Below are positions 22,442-34,437 of a stretch of DNA of 64,000 nt, piece by piece; position 1 is the stretch's first letter, and every line of letters starts with the position of its first letter. The stretch is from Ephemerocybe angulata (taxonomy: Eukaryota > Basidiomycota > Agaricomycetes > Agaricales > Psathyrellaceae). The stretch lies in NCBI GenBank assembly GCA_013368325.1, contig JAACJK010000163.1, positions 930,001 through 994,000 of the forward strand. Direction: 5' to 3'. A program made the translations under genes and the position numbers. The notes under the pieces are model-generated. The model was not told the DNA's origin. It worked only from the letters and a program-made list of their open reading frames with translations, and searched no databases.

Positions 22442-24489
22442 ATGTCTGAAAGCGACGACCGGCCCCAGCTCGATGCCCACGACGACGACAGCAGCGACGA
22501 CGCGCCCCTCCCGCAACCGCCCCAGCATCTCCCGACGCCCCCACGACGCGGCCCCATCCTCCGCCCACCCCTCAAGACCGGCGCAACTCCCATCCCGCCG
22601 TCGCTCCAGGCAAAGCTCGCCGCCTTCCAGGCAAATCGCCAGCAGGCCGCCATAACCTCACACATCGATGCCGCAGCAGCCGCCCTCCAGAACACCTCCT
22701 TCTCGCCAGGCGCACGTCCCCCGCCAGGCTTTGCAGACCGCATGGCCCACTTCAGGCAGGCCGCGTCCCCAGCGTCCCCGGGTATCCCTCAAATGCCCTC
22801 ACCTACCCCCCGCCAGACCCCCATGATGCCCCGCGGTCTCGGTGGCATGGCCTCACGGCGACAGAAGCCCGGCTTCAGCCTGCGCGACATCGACCCGACC
22901 CTCGTCCCCCCCTCCACCTCCTCCGCAGCCGCCGCCGGTCTCGGTGCAGGCCGTCCCTCTGCCCTGCCGCCGCCCTCGCTCAAGAAGGGGCCCCCTTCGA
23001 GCACCTTTGCATCCCCCTTCAGCAATTTCAGCAAGATCGTCGATCCGTCGGGCGCACTCAATTTCAGCGGCAAGGCCATCGTGCATGCGTCTGGCGTCAA
23101 TTTCGAGAATGGCGCCAGCTTTGCGATCAACATGGGCCAGCTCCAGCTTGATGAAGAGCTGGGCAAGGGTAACTATGGCACCGTCAAGAAGGTGCTCCAC
23201 AAGCCCACCAACGTCGCCATGGCCATGAAGGTACGCTCTCTCTCTATCCCCAAGGTCTTGACTGACCATCGGGGACACAGGAAATCCGACTCGAACTAGA
23301 CCAGGCAAAACTTAACGCCATCATCATGGAACTAGATGTCCTCCATCGCGCCGTCGCCCCTGAGATTGTCGAGTTTTACGGCGCCTTTTTCATCGAGTCC
23401 TGCGTCTACTACTGTATGGAGTACATGGACGCGGGATCGCTAGACAAGCTAATCCAGACTTCGCCCTACCCCGCCCGCCCCCCAGATTTCGATACCGTAG
23501 AAGAGGCAGAACGCTCACACTCCGCCGGCTCGTCCCCCGACTCCGAATACCACTCACCCCCAGGATCCGTGCACTCTGGTGACGTCGATAGCGTTGGCGA
23601 GGCTATCGAGTGTGACGATGGCATAGACGATTTTCTCATGCCCAACTCACAATCTGTCTACACTGGTGGTGGCATCCCGGAACTCGTGCTCGGCCGGATC
23701 GTCTCTGCCATGGTCCGTGGGCTCAAGTTCCTCAAGGACGAACTCAACATTATACACCGTGACGTCAAGCCCACAAACGTGCTCGTGAATCTCAAGGGCG
23801 AGGTCAAGCTCTGCGACTTTGGTGTGTCAGGCGAGCTCGACAAAAGCATGGCCAAGACAAATATCGGGTGTCAGAGCTACATGGCCCCGGAGCGGATCAA
23901 GGGCGAGTCGCAGGTGTCTGCGATGGGCACCGGGGGTGCGGCTGCTGGCGCCGATGGGACGACCGTGGCCGGGATTACTGGTGATCTATACGGGACGTAC
24001 ACTGTGTCGTCGGACGTGTGGTCCCTTGGCCTGAGTGCGATTGAGATGGGGCTGGGGCATTACCCCTACCCGCCCGAGACGTATTCAAACGTCTTTGCGC
24101 AGCTGACGGCGATCGTGCACGGGCCACCGCCTGAACTGCCTTTGCGAAGGTGGGAGCCGGCAGCAGCATCAGCGCTTACGTTGACGGCGTCACAGACGTC
24201 GTCATCAATAGTGTCGAACGGCAGGAAGGGCAAAGGGCGTTGGACCGGGTACAGCGCGTCTGCGCGCGACTGGGTGAGCCTGTGTATGCGCAAGACGCCG
24301 CATGAGCGCGCGACGTATGCGGAGCTGCTTGAGCATGAGTGGTTGAGGAAGAATAGGGAGGTCGAGGTGGATATGGTGCGGTGGGTAAGGTGTGCGGTGG
24401 AGGCGAGGAATGAGAGGAGTCGGAGGGAGAAGGAGGGAAGTGCGCTGAAGCAGGCGGCGGGGCAGGCACAGGCTGGCGGGAGGCGGTAG
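22442..24489 (+). CDS. PBS2: MAP kinase kinase, Pbs2/Wis1-like (HOG osmostress pathway)
   Basis: Two exons (22442-23230 and 23281-24489). The first about 220 residues are Pro/Ala-rich. The kinase domain begins LQLDEELGKGNYGTVKKVL with the AMAMK lysine. Then come IMELDVLHRAVAPEIVEFYG, YYCMEYMDAGSLDKLI, HRDVKPTNVLVN, DFGVSGELDKSMAKTNIG and CQSYMAPERIKG; the S-x3-T activation loop is that of a MAPKK. An acidic Ser-rich insert lies between the MEYMDAGS hinge and the IIHRD catalytic loop. The activation loop is nearly identical to yeast Pbs2, the MAPKK that phosphorylates Hog1 in osmotic and other stress. An in-frame ATG at 22415 would add nine residues; 22442 is preferred because MSESDDRPQ begins the conserved-looking acidic N-terminus. 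No truncation seen. Confidence 0.88.
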
Positions 24490-25511
24490 ATGGGGCGGGA
24501 TGGCCAGAGGCACCCATCCGCGCTGGTCGGGGATGAGCTGCCTTGTAACGCATTACCCCCCGCTCCATGTTTGATGATGCACTTTTATACCATTAACCCA
24601 CTGATCGATCACCCCTTTCGATTTCTCTTCCTGCGTGCGCTTGCGCCTTTTCTCAATCGACAACCATCACGAACTTGACTTGCACGGACTCTGTCCTACA
24701 CATATTCACCGATAACAACACGTATACATACTCACAGTCTCGATCTCATCCACCCATCATTCCATTTCTACTCACCTTGGCTTCGCTCGCTCCAGCTATA
24801 TGTTATGACTCGCTTTCTTTCCCCGACATCCATCCAATGTATCCCTCGAATTTTGCAATTGTGTTCCACCATGTCCAACCACGCAATTTAATGCAACCTC
24901 AACAACCACACAATGATTTCTCCCCTCTCAAGTTCACGTTCTTCTCCACATCCTTTTCGAGTACTACTATTTTGCAAGTTCCCGTTTCCTGTTGTCATTG
25001 CTTGTCTCGATATCGCACAGATTCACTCCCATGGACGGATACACACATGGACGTTTATTCGTATATAGGTTCTGATAATACTCATGAAGGGACCCAGCGA
25101 TCGAGTTGTTTTTAGAGACGACGAGCGCCGGCGCTTGGTGGGCGCCTGTTTTCCTTTCTCTGGTTCCATGTATTTGCGACAACTTCATTTTGGGGCCCTG
25201 GCTTGGATCGAGCTTGCGATGCGCATGGACGGACTTGCTTGTCAATGTCGATGGGGAGGAGGCTATTAGTGTGGGGTAGCGAGCATCTAATAGGTTGCAA
25301 TTCTTGTAATACAGTTCAATGGTAAGCCCTGCACACCGTCTCTCTCTCTCTCTACTTTACCAGCTCGAACTGACCACAACATAGGCGTCTACTCAACGTC
25401 TACTAAGTATTAACCTCGATCCCGAGCTTAATCTTTGTGTCGTGTCCCGGGTGCCCTGAAGGGCTGGTGATGCGACCGACGTGCCACGAGCGCCTATCGG
25501 CAATTGACCGG
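24490..25511. other. Intergenic region with short CT microsatellite
   Basis: About 1 kb, probably the MAPKK 3' UTR plus spacer. A (CT)n run lies at about 25338-25353. No coding feature supported. Confidence 0.5.
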
Positions 25512-27197
25512 TTATACCCCCTGAGAGTCCCTAAGAACCGGGTCTGCAGACGCTGTCGGCTGTGCGTCACGAATAGTGTCCCTCCTCAAGCGCACCGGAG
25601 ACGAGGATCGCGGGAGGTATTGTGGCACTGAAGTTGGCTTCGTCCAAGTCTCCTGTGGAAGTCGTGCCAGCCACGAGTTATTCAATTCCATCCGTGCAGC
25701 GTGACGAAGGTGGAGCAGCATGCGCGTCGAGAGAATGCCATGGAAGTTGATTTGAAATCTGAAAGGATAGCAGATGTTTCAACACTTTAAAGGTATATGC
25801 TTTGGGGCGATTTTTAGGACTTACTGGGTGAATAGGAACTGGTATCCTGCTGGAGCTATCCAGATAATGACAATATTGGCCGATGCAAAAGCTACGGTCC
25901 TGGGTCAGTATGATGCATACTCTCGTTAGTTGAAGCGCGGCATGTCGTACCAGCAAGGGAAATGAAATAGAAGATTCCGTCGCGATAAAACGTGACCAAT
26001 AGGGGGCTTCTGGTGTTGAACTCTCTGTGCTCGTAGATCGCAGCGTACACCATGATAGACATGGCAACAGTAACGCTGGCCAGAAAGGACGCGAAGACCC
26101 CGACAAGAAGTGTATTGCTTCCCTGAGTCTGTAGACACATCCTTATGTTGGAGACATCCCACTTCGTAACTTCCGGCGAAGGTCAACGGCGAGGGAATCT
26201 GTATGCGGAATGAGGACACCTACATTTTGACGATTCAAAAAATTTCAAAAGAAGTATGAACGCGGCCGCATGAATAGCCTGTCAGCAGCACAGCACAATT
26301 TGGTCAATCGCTTAAAGCCAGTTTAACAACAGAGAGAGTGAAGACCTACTATGAATTGTGCGACGAGGTACACCAGGATTCCCGTTCGCTTCCCTGAGAA
26401 AGCGTAAGCCCGGTGAAATAGGATTGCTAGAGTCCCAAGGGCATCAGCAAGCAACTGCAAGTATGGTGTTAACTCTGCTTGCCTTCCGCCGCGACAACAA
26501 TTAAGGTAGATAGCACTGGGTATCGGTTTCGACTACCGTTAATGTCTGAAGTACAGTAAAAGGTCATGGCCACTTACGGGCAGAGCGTTTCCATGTTCCT
26601 AGACAGTCTTTGTCGGTATATTCGGTTGGAAATCCGCCTAGGTGAAGGGAAATTAGAGCAGCGCTACTTAGAATGTTGCGAGTTGTGCAAATCACCTGCT
26701 AGAGCACAGAAAACGTCGTTCACCAGAACGGAGTACCGTACCGCGAAGAACAGAACCTTTGGAAGTCCGAACGGCGCTCCCCACATCAACCGAACCTTCG
26801 ACCGTATCGTGCGTGTTCTCAGCGCGCGTCGAGGCAGAAATGCAAAGACACACACCTCGTCTGGAAAAGTATGGAAGAAGTCCAGTGCCTGAAGGGTGTG
26901 CTAAGTGTCAGGGTGCGTTGTAATGCAACCTCAGAAGAATGGCGTACAGAAAAGGTATATGCCGCAGCCGTCTGAAAGGCGGATGACGAGTTAACGCCAG
27001 GGGATCCAGGACGATGAGCAGGCTACGAACCAAATCCTGCGGCAGAAGAAGTCAGGGGTTTACTTACAGAAGAGAAAGACCCAAAGTACTAGCATACTTA
27101 CATTGGCAATTCTCTTTGACCTATATTGGAGGAGTATAGCCGCAATGGTTGGGACTTCCTGGATAACACCAGACCGCGCCGCTGGCAAGGCGGCCAT
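25512..27197 (-). CDS. DUF6533 integral membrane protein, paralog 4 (inverted, divergent)
   Basis: Starts MAALPAARSGVIQEVPTIAA. It keeps a 6-nt microexon (27031-27036, DL) and a 24-nt exon (26948-26971, TAAAYTFS) at the same places as paralogs 1-3. The DUF6533 core reads LDFFHTFPDE, VRLMWGAPFGLPKVLFFAVR and YSVLVNDVFCAL. An extra intron between FPDE and VRLMW is absent from the other copies. One intron begins with GC instead of GT (minus strand at about 26482). Later blocks are TDKDCLGTWKRSA, AILFHRAYAFSGKRTGILVY, GNTLLVGVFASFLASVTVAM, YFISLA, and GILSTRMLLHLRHAARMELN. Much more diverged than copies 1-3, so an older duplicate. All junctions can be joined in frame. Confidence 0.72.
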
Positions 27198-30100
27198 GGC
27201 AGACTAGATGTGCTCAAGAGACGCGACGGGTCGGTGGCAGAGAAGTTGGACAGACCGTGAACTCTCAGAAGGGGCTCCGTTAAGTAGAATAACGACTGCG
27301 ATCGTTAGAAATTTAGAGTGTGAGCCGAGGGAAGATTCGGGTTCCCATAGATTGGAATGCATTGATTATAATGCGTTTCAAGCGTCAGTCTCAATGGAAT
27401 GATACTTGCATAACGTATTTGCTGGTGCTGGCATGTTGCCAAGACACGCACGGTAGAGCTCAACCGCATGGCACACACATTGACAATGGCCTTCATATCG
27501 GATATGAGCCTCGTACCTTGGCCTACTAGCATCAATCCGGAAATTTCCTCTTTCGAATTAACTTCCTCAGGAGGCCGTGGTGTGCCAGTACTCCTCCACG
27601 AATGGACTGCACGCTGGTGTATACTACACCGTGAGCCCTGTACTGATTAATAGCGGGCTCCTCTTCAAGTATCGAATTGAATGGTTTCGCATGTTCGGTA
27701 CTGAATGAATGTTCCCGTTACCTTCCCGTGCGGCAAGAGATGTTCGCGATCGCAAGGCTCGAGCGGTGACCCATTAGGTTGGGTCAAGTTTGAGTTGTGA
27801 AATGATTGTCCAAGAAGTTGTAGACTCACTTGAGTGCAATTGAAGGCCCCGCAGTCTTTCAGAGTCTCAGGCTCACGAAGAGAAAAAGCTTGGGACGAAT
27901 GAAGATGTAATTTCTCCAATAGGGGCCGGCTAGCCAAGAAGCCGGATTCGAGGACGGCGGCGCCTAACGGCTTTGATGCCTGTATTGGACAAGTATTGGA
28001 CGGTGTTTCCCTCAGGGTCTGTTTCAAAGTACAGAGCACGATGCACACGGCTCTCACAGGCCTCCGGCTAACGTTCATTCAACGGTCCACCGACTAACAT
28101 GGTGCATTGAACACCACACCCGGTCAAACTTAAAGACCCGTGGGCGCTTAACGACCAGTTCAGATTTAGGCCTGCTTTGGCGTAAGCATGAATACTCAGG
28201 AATGGCAATGAATGCCAGAAAAATGATAGTACCTCTTCGTAACGGGATTGGAGCTTGATTTGGGTCGACCTAGGGTCGACCAACCCCAAGGGCGATGATT
28301 GAGTATCTATTGAGCACCAAAAAGTTCGGGCCACCATCATAGTTTATGACCGGAAGCTCAGTATCTATGTGGGCAGCCAGGCATCCCACTTAACAGTTGC
28401 TGATTGACCCGCGGGCCCCGCTGCAACTTCTCTAGTGGTTCTAAATCTACCTTCGAGGACTCCAGGTCGGGTGGTGAACGTGTGGGCTCGTCTGAAATCG
28501 CCCGGGACGAAGACGCGATCAATTCCCCGTCTCCCAGCTTGAGAACTGCCACCATTTCCTCGTAAAGTGTCCTCCAAAGTCCCGTTCGTATCGCCATCCG
28601 CCAAGGAGACAAGTGGAAGGGTGAGGTAGGCCGCCCAGGTGCCATGAATAAGCCTATCAACACCCTGCAAGATGTCGTAGGCCTGGGCGTAAGCAGGGGT
28701 AAGGGTGTGGAAGTCAATAAGCATTGTTCTTAGAACGCCAGCGGTGTGCTGGGAGTCATTGACGGAACGTCCTGGTTGAGAATCGAAAATATTGGCCCTC
28801 TGGGCAGTCCTGGACACCCATGGCTCGAGAAAGATTGCTCAGAAACAAGGTATATGTGGGATTAAGTGAAGCCATGAGAATCATGCGCATGTGAGAGGCC
28901 GGCAAGACAAATTTTGAACTCGCACCTCTCTGGGCCCTCAGGACCGCCACGTCCGACGCGCAGACACGTTCTGCTTTTTAGAGCCTCCGGCGTAACACCC
29001 CAACTTGCACATAGGTTGGTATGTCTCGGACATGTCGTTCCTTTCGAGGAGGGCGGCACCGGGCAAAAGTGCCGTCAGTGCTGAACCACGTAGTCGCAGA
29101 GGTCATGGTGGCTCGGAAAGTCATAGAAAAACGATGATAGATAGGGAGCAAGTCATTCGACGGCTGAGTTGCTCCCACCCTCCTAGTCATTCGAGGTCAC
29201 ATACACAAGGGGTACGTGCTCAGTGGCCAACGCTAAGCGTGGCAGGTACGAGTCCGTCGAGGGCCGGGGCCCGACGGGGCTAGGCGCTCAGGAGCGTTTG
29301 AATTTGAGGGGCCCTTGGAACCTGTGGGAAGCGGCCGACATGACCCTACCCAGCATCGCCGCCCACACTCACGACAGGCACAAGTAGACAGCAAACAATT
29401 TTATTGGCATGGTCTATTACTTACAGCTCGTTTGTCCACTCTACGACGCGAGACTGAGACTGACGCGCTTGTCCAATTACATAGCTCGATCCATCGTCGC
29501 CGATGGCTGTGGTGGTCATCGTTGGCGGCAGTGCGTATTTCGGCTGGAGTGTCGTCGGAGGCGTGTCGTCGGTGAGGGTGGTGACAAGGAGGACAGGCGG
29601 AGGTGTTGGCTGAGTCGATGCACGATGGGGGTAGTCGCAAGCCTTATCTCGAAGCTGAAGCAGGATGGCATCCGTGAATGGGAGAGAGAGGAAGCAATGG
29701 CGCGTGCGATCATGTAAATTAGACACATAGACACGAATGAGATCAATTCCACGCACCCCAGGACAGCCAGCCATCGGCGTCCTCGAGCGTCAGAGTCCCC
29801 TCGCCTAACTCAGGAATTTCAGGCTTTCGCATCATTTCCCCAGCTCGCAGACACCTCCATGCTCCGTGTCCACACTCCAGGGTGCTTGCGCGGCGGCGCC
29901 CAACGTCGCTTCGCTCGTGCTCCACATCATTTCACGCACCCAGTAGCTTCGCTGCTGTTTGCTTGTCCGCGCTACCGTACTCGTCGATGGCGTCCTAGCG
30001 ATACAGGTGAGTACAAATACACTCAGTAGCAAAGGTATTTACTCACCTATACCCCTCAGCCTCTATTGGTCCGCGGTTCGGATTGCCGTGCACTGCGCGC

Positions 30101-31270
30101 GTGCACCGCCTACCCTTCAAGCACCTTCTGAATGCAGGCTTCCATCGTAGGACTTGTAGTAATTTCCTTCATCTTGCGCTATTTTCTCAGCTACGTTCCA
30201 CAATATGAGGGACAGAGGGTGGGTGTTCAATGCTCTGGCAAGACGTGATTGCGTGTGCTGTCCGGCAATGGGTAAGGCGAAGCGACGACTGGAGTCTGCC
30301 AGCATATTCAAGATAAGTATCAAGGATAGGGCCCGGTGCTCATATGGGAGCAAAGAACGAGTGTCAAAGAACTGAGAGAAGTTCGTGGATCGTTGCTCCA
30401 GACCGACATCCGCTGACAGAGGTAAAACTGAGCATGTTGACATCACAAACAAATCACAAAGGACATGGACATAGTCGCGGAGGTGGTAGGAGGCCACACC
30501 GCAGAAAGTTTTAAGACTGTCTAAAAAGCGCAGCTTTTCTAGCACAGAATCTTCGGTTCAAAGAGACAGCTGCAAGGAGATGATGTTAGGACGTTGAAAG
30601 CAGAGAGAGCAAAGCGTTGGCAAGCGAGCAGCACCGAATTCGGTGATTACGCTAGCCTTAGTCATGCTTACAAATGATGATCCGATCAAAATTTTACCAC
30701 TGAACCTGGATTTTGAAGGGCACAGAACGATTCCGCTAAAGACGGACTCGTAATGTGGCGGGTGCTTGATCGGAGCATGCTGTTCCTACATAGTGTGTAC
30801 GGTGCATGCCTATGCACTCAGTAGGTAGAAGCACAGTAGACACTGCCCGGAATAATACAGGGCGACCCGCGAGGTACACCTTAACAGATGCCTTGGTCCC
30901 TGCGGAAGAACCACACTGCCCAGGCCGTAATGCAAAACTTTTAGCCGCACATTTTCTTGCAGTGCCAGTACATACCGTTAACCTTGCCACTCACTTTTGA
31001 CGATGAGCCAAACGGGGTGGAAGAACAGAGTGTGTTGCACATTGCAGAGTTTGCAGCCTACATACCTCTACCTCTTGTCTAAAGGAGAAGAGATGACATG
31101 TTACAGGAGCTAGATGGAGAACCAGGGTCCCATCAAGAGAGTGGAAAGAGACAGAGGGCGAAAAGAAAACTGTACTCGTCCATCCACAGGCTGCCAGAGA
31201 AAGGGTTACAGCAAGTCATACGATGCCGAGGAACGGCTGATCAAATCATGGGACACGATTATGCAACTCA

Positions 31271-31380
31271 CCAATTAGGAACTTACTTTCCCAGTATAGA
31301 AATCTGCCTGATGGCCCCAGATTGCCCCCAATTCCCGATGGACGCTAAAACCTTCCCACTTTTTCAAAGTGTCCAGGAAT
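31271..31380. repeat. Diverged dispersed repeat, copy 1
   Basis: Shares an ordered set of words with 31668-31768: ATTAGGAACTTA against ACTAGGAAGTTA, then ATGGACGCT, then AAAACCTTCCCACTTT, then AGTGTCCAGGA. Probably fragments of one decayed element. Confidence 0.5.
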
Positions 31381-31667
31381 TCTTGGATTTGGTATCAAAA
31401 GCGCAATGGACATAATAAATAGACATGAAGTAACTGCAACCTGTACTTATACTACTAGAGACATACACAAGGGAATGTATGGGCACGATGCCAAATAAAT
31501 CATGGGACAAAATCATGGGACATAATTACACTGATCCGAAATCCCGCAGATATATATCCAATCATATGCGATTTTTCCATTTTATGGACATTCTGGGCCT
31601 GATACAAGTCAAAATACGATAGAGCCCGGAAATGATTTGCCTGTATTGCTGATTAGTACACAATTTA

Positions 31668-31768
31668 CTAACTAGGAAGTTATCGCCTTTTAGGGAAGGT
31701 TGCGAAGTCGCCCCAAATCCAAATGGACGCTCCGTCGACAAAACCTTCCCACTTTCAGTGTCCAGGAA
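31668..31768. repeat. Diverged dispersed repeat, copy 2
   Basis: Second copy of the sequence at 31271-31380, in the same orientation about 390 bp downstream. Confidence 0.5.
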
Positions 31769-31946
31769 AATCCTTCTGTATCGTAGACCTTCAGCTTTCA
31801 AGGATTCTGAGCCTGTCAGAAGGCCGACGAGATGTTCCCCTTGCATCTGGAATGCAGGAGAACCCTTGGAGTGCGATGAGTGTCCATCCTCTGAGTGGAG
31901 GCATGCTTGTCAGATTTGAAAAAAGGGTTTGGAGAGCAGTACGTAC

Positions 31947-32295
31947 CTGCGCTGTATTCTGCTGCAGCTTCGGCCATCCCGCGTCCCAACTGAAAGTGGT
32001 CCTTTCTACTGGCGCGAGTCTTCGAGACTGCCGACTCCTTCGTTTTGCGAGTAGTCTTTTGACGAAGACGCTGACCAGCGGTCCGAGAAGAGTTCGTAGA
32101 GAGCAGAGAGGGCGCTGATCGCGGGGCACCAGTGGGGGAGGCATCCCTCGTATCGCGTTCGTGCTGACGTCGACGCTTAGCCTTCTGCGCGCGAACTCGT
32201 ATGTCCAATGGAGCTGCGCCCGCTGGATGAGAGGTTCGATCAGAGCCACGGGCAAGGATTCTCTGAGATCTGCGGCGGCTTGTCGCGGTATCCAT
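31947..32295 (-). CDS. Hypothetical basic protein, partial model
   Basis: An open exon starts MDTATSRRRSQRILARGSD and is rich in Arg, Lys and Ser, ending near EAAAEYSA at a good donor (GTACGT at 31941-31946 on minus). The next exon could not be placed. No domain recognised. It is divergent from the cyclophilin gene and could be a small nuclear or nucleolar protein from its charge; this is a guess from composition only. Confidence 0.25.
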
Positions 32296-32571
32296 AGTTT
32301 TGCCTTCGAGCTTCAAGGTCAGCTGTGCCAATCGACCCAGCCTTTATCTTGGGCAGGGATTTGAGGCTGACATTCTTCGAAGCGACATGGCGGGTGACAA
32401 AATACGAAGCGCCAGCGTGCCTAAGCGCCAAGGAGGATGACGGTCCGGGATGGAATCAGGTCCATCCTCGGCGGCTTGCGATCACTGTTCCTGTTCCCAC
32501 GCAACATTTCGGCCACGTATATGTGCTGTGGCGTCTTGTATGCAGCTCTCACCTCTCCCCCTCCACTCATC

Positions 32572-33676
32572 ATGTTCGGTCGAATCAGCGTTGCCTTCAT
32601 TGCCGTGACCCTTGCCTCCTTGTTCTTTGCGCAGAGCGCAGAGGCAGCCAAGGGCCCTAAGATTACCAACAAGGTCTACTTCGACATTGAACACGGAGGC
32701 GAAAAGCTGGGAAGAGGTGAATATAGCAACAACTGCCCAGATTCGTCAACTGACTTTCCCATTCTACAGTTGTTATCGGTCTCTTCGGTGGAGTGAGGAT
32801 AAGCTTATTCAAAGCGCCTGGCTGCTTAGGCTAATTTGGGAACCGGATAGACTGTTCCCAAGACTGTGGAGAACTTCCGCGCTCTCGCTACTGGTATCAA
32901 GAAGGATGGCACCGAGCTTGGAGAAGGCTTCGGGTACAAGGGCTCCAAGTTCCACCGTGTCATCAAGGACTTCATGATCCAGGGCGGTGACTTCAGTGCG
33001 TAGACCTTACAACCTGCTTTCAACTCTTCGCTAATATGATCGCCATTCAGCTCGCGGAGACGGAACCGGTGGAAAGGTATTATTCCCTTAGGCAGCACTT
33101 GTGGAATTTTGGCTGATAATACTCCCAAAGTCTATCTACGGCGAGAAGTTCGCTGACGAGAACTTGTAAGTTCTCAGATTCTACTTTCTGAGGTTATGTT
33201 CAAACAGGCGTCATTGTTCACAGCAAGCTCCGTCACACCGGCCCGGGCATTCTCTCCATGGCAAACGCAGGCAAGGACACCAATGGATCTCAATTCGTAA
33301 GCCACAGTCATCGCGTCCAGTCATTGACGATGTTGACCCAATGACTCCCAGTTCATCACCACCGTCACCACCAGCTGGTTGGACGGACGCCACGTCGTCT
33401 TCGGTAAGGTTCTCGAGGGCATGGACATCGTCAGCCAAATCGGTGCGTTCTGCAAGTTACTGTCCAGATCCGTCTATTGACTTTAATCGCAGAAAATGTC
33501 CCCAAGGGCTCTGGTGATAAGCCCGCTAAGGACGTTGTTATTGCCGACGCAGGAGAGGTTAGTGACAACCCTTCAAGGATTTGTGCAACATTCTAACGAG
33601 TCGTTCGAAACAGTTACCTGTTGAAACCGTTGCAGACGAGAATGGCAACCAGGTGCCTATCCACGCCGAGCTCTAA
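32572..33676 (+). CDS. ER-type cyclophilin (peptidyl-prolyl cis-trans isomerase B), soluble form
   Basis: An N-terminal signal peptide ([20 protein letters not shown], then [10 protein letters not shown]) precedes a full cyclophilin domain: [55 protein letters not shown] with the catalytic Arg, [60 protein letters not shown] and [13 protein letters not shown]. About eight short introns. The C-terminus of this form is [14 protein letters not shown] resembles the HDEL-type ER retention signal (Aspergillus CypB is recalled to end HEEL). The enzyme speeds proline isomerisation in folding secretory proteins. A second possible 3' end is described in the next entry. Confidence 0.9.
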
Positions 33677-34048
33677 TTTAGCGCTTGGTTTACTCATGTG
33701 TTCATTTAACGTATCGTCCATCGTGAACCAATACAAAACCATTGTGTTTGCCTGTAGACGCCCGACGATGACGACGTTTCCATCGAAGCCCTCAACTCTG
33801 AGCTGGCGGCGATCACCCCTGCCGCCAAAGCCACGAGCACCCCCGCCGCCACCACCAAGTCCAACGGCACCGTCGCTCTTCCCAGCGCCGGCTCCAGCTT
33901 TGCCAACTTCATCTACTTTGGCCTGATCGTGGGTGTTGGCCTCTCCCTCTTCGTGTGGCTGGGTGGACTGAGGCTGGTTGGAAGGTTTCTGCCTGGGCAG
34001 CTTGGTGCTAAGTACCGTAAACTGGGTCAGGATGATGTCGAGAGGTAA
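32572..34048 (+). CDS. ER cyclophilin, alternative membrane-anchored form
   Basis: If an intron from 33653 to 33757 is removed (GT after CAG; pyrimidine-rich acceptor ttgtgtttgcctgtag), the codon for Gln of GNQ joins in frame to [20 protein letters not shown] Ser/Ala/Thr linker then leads to a hydrophobic span ([20 protein letters not shown]) and a short basic tail ending KLGQDDVER. The retained-intron form instead stops at HAEL. The same gene could therefore give a lumenal enzyme and a type I membrane-anchored enzyme. The span and the exact reading-frame match make this more than chance, but transcript evidence is absent. The alternative is that the 3' exon belongs to a separate gene. Confidence 0.6.
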
Positions 34049-34437
34049 TGCTTTAGTTAATCGGGCACCTCTCCTCCTCATCCGTTTGTGCCCACGTATG
34101 CAAGATTGCTAAACATGAATCCATTAGACGTTTGCCCTAGAGCTCAGCTAGTCGACCGTATCCAGCACGGATCCGTGAGACTCCCATTCGCAATTTGACC
34201 ATGGAGGAGGAAAGGTTGCCCGCATCTGTATCATCAATCCACCTAGAAGGAGGAGACACTCGTTATACCACCCATCTCACGTTCGTTTTAATACCATCAT
34301 ATGTTTCAAGAATTGAAGCAAGCACACTGGCAATACCTATCTTAGGAATATACATAGGATCAGAAAGTCGCAGGAGTAAATGAGCGACTTGCGGGAGAGC
34401 GATGAAGTGGTGACGATAGTAAATGGTGCAGGAAAGG

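Larger units (their letters stand above)
27198..31946. other. Gene-poor region without supportable genes
   Basis: About 4.7 kb with many medium open frames on both strands but none with a recognisable domain. The most protein-like stretch is on minus at 28365-28817 (SLADGDTNGTLEDTLRG). Others at 27665-28078, 29421-29774 and 30117-30545 look like chance frames or decayed genes. Two diverged copies of one short sequence are listed separately. Confidence 0.4.

Noticed and set aside
27665..30545. Several medium open frames in the gene-poor region, including 28365-28817 (minus)
   Set aside because: No family recognised and no way to join them into a longer model; possibly decayed genes.
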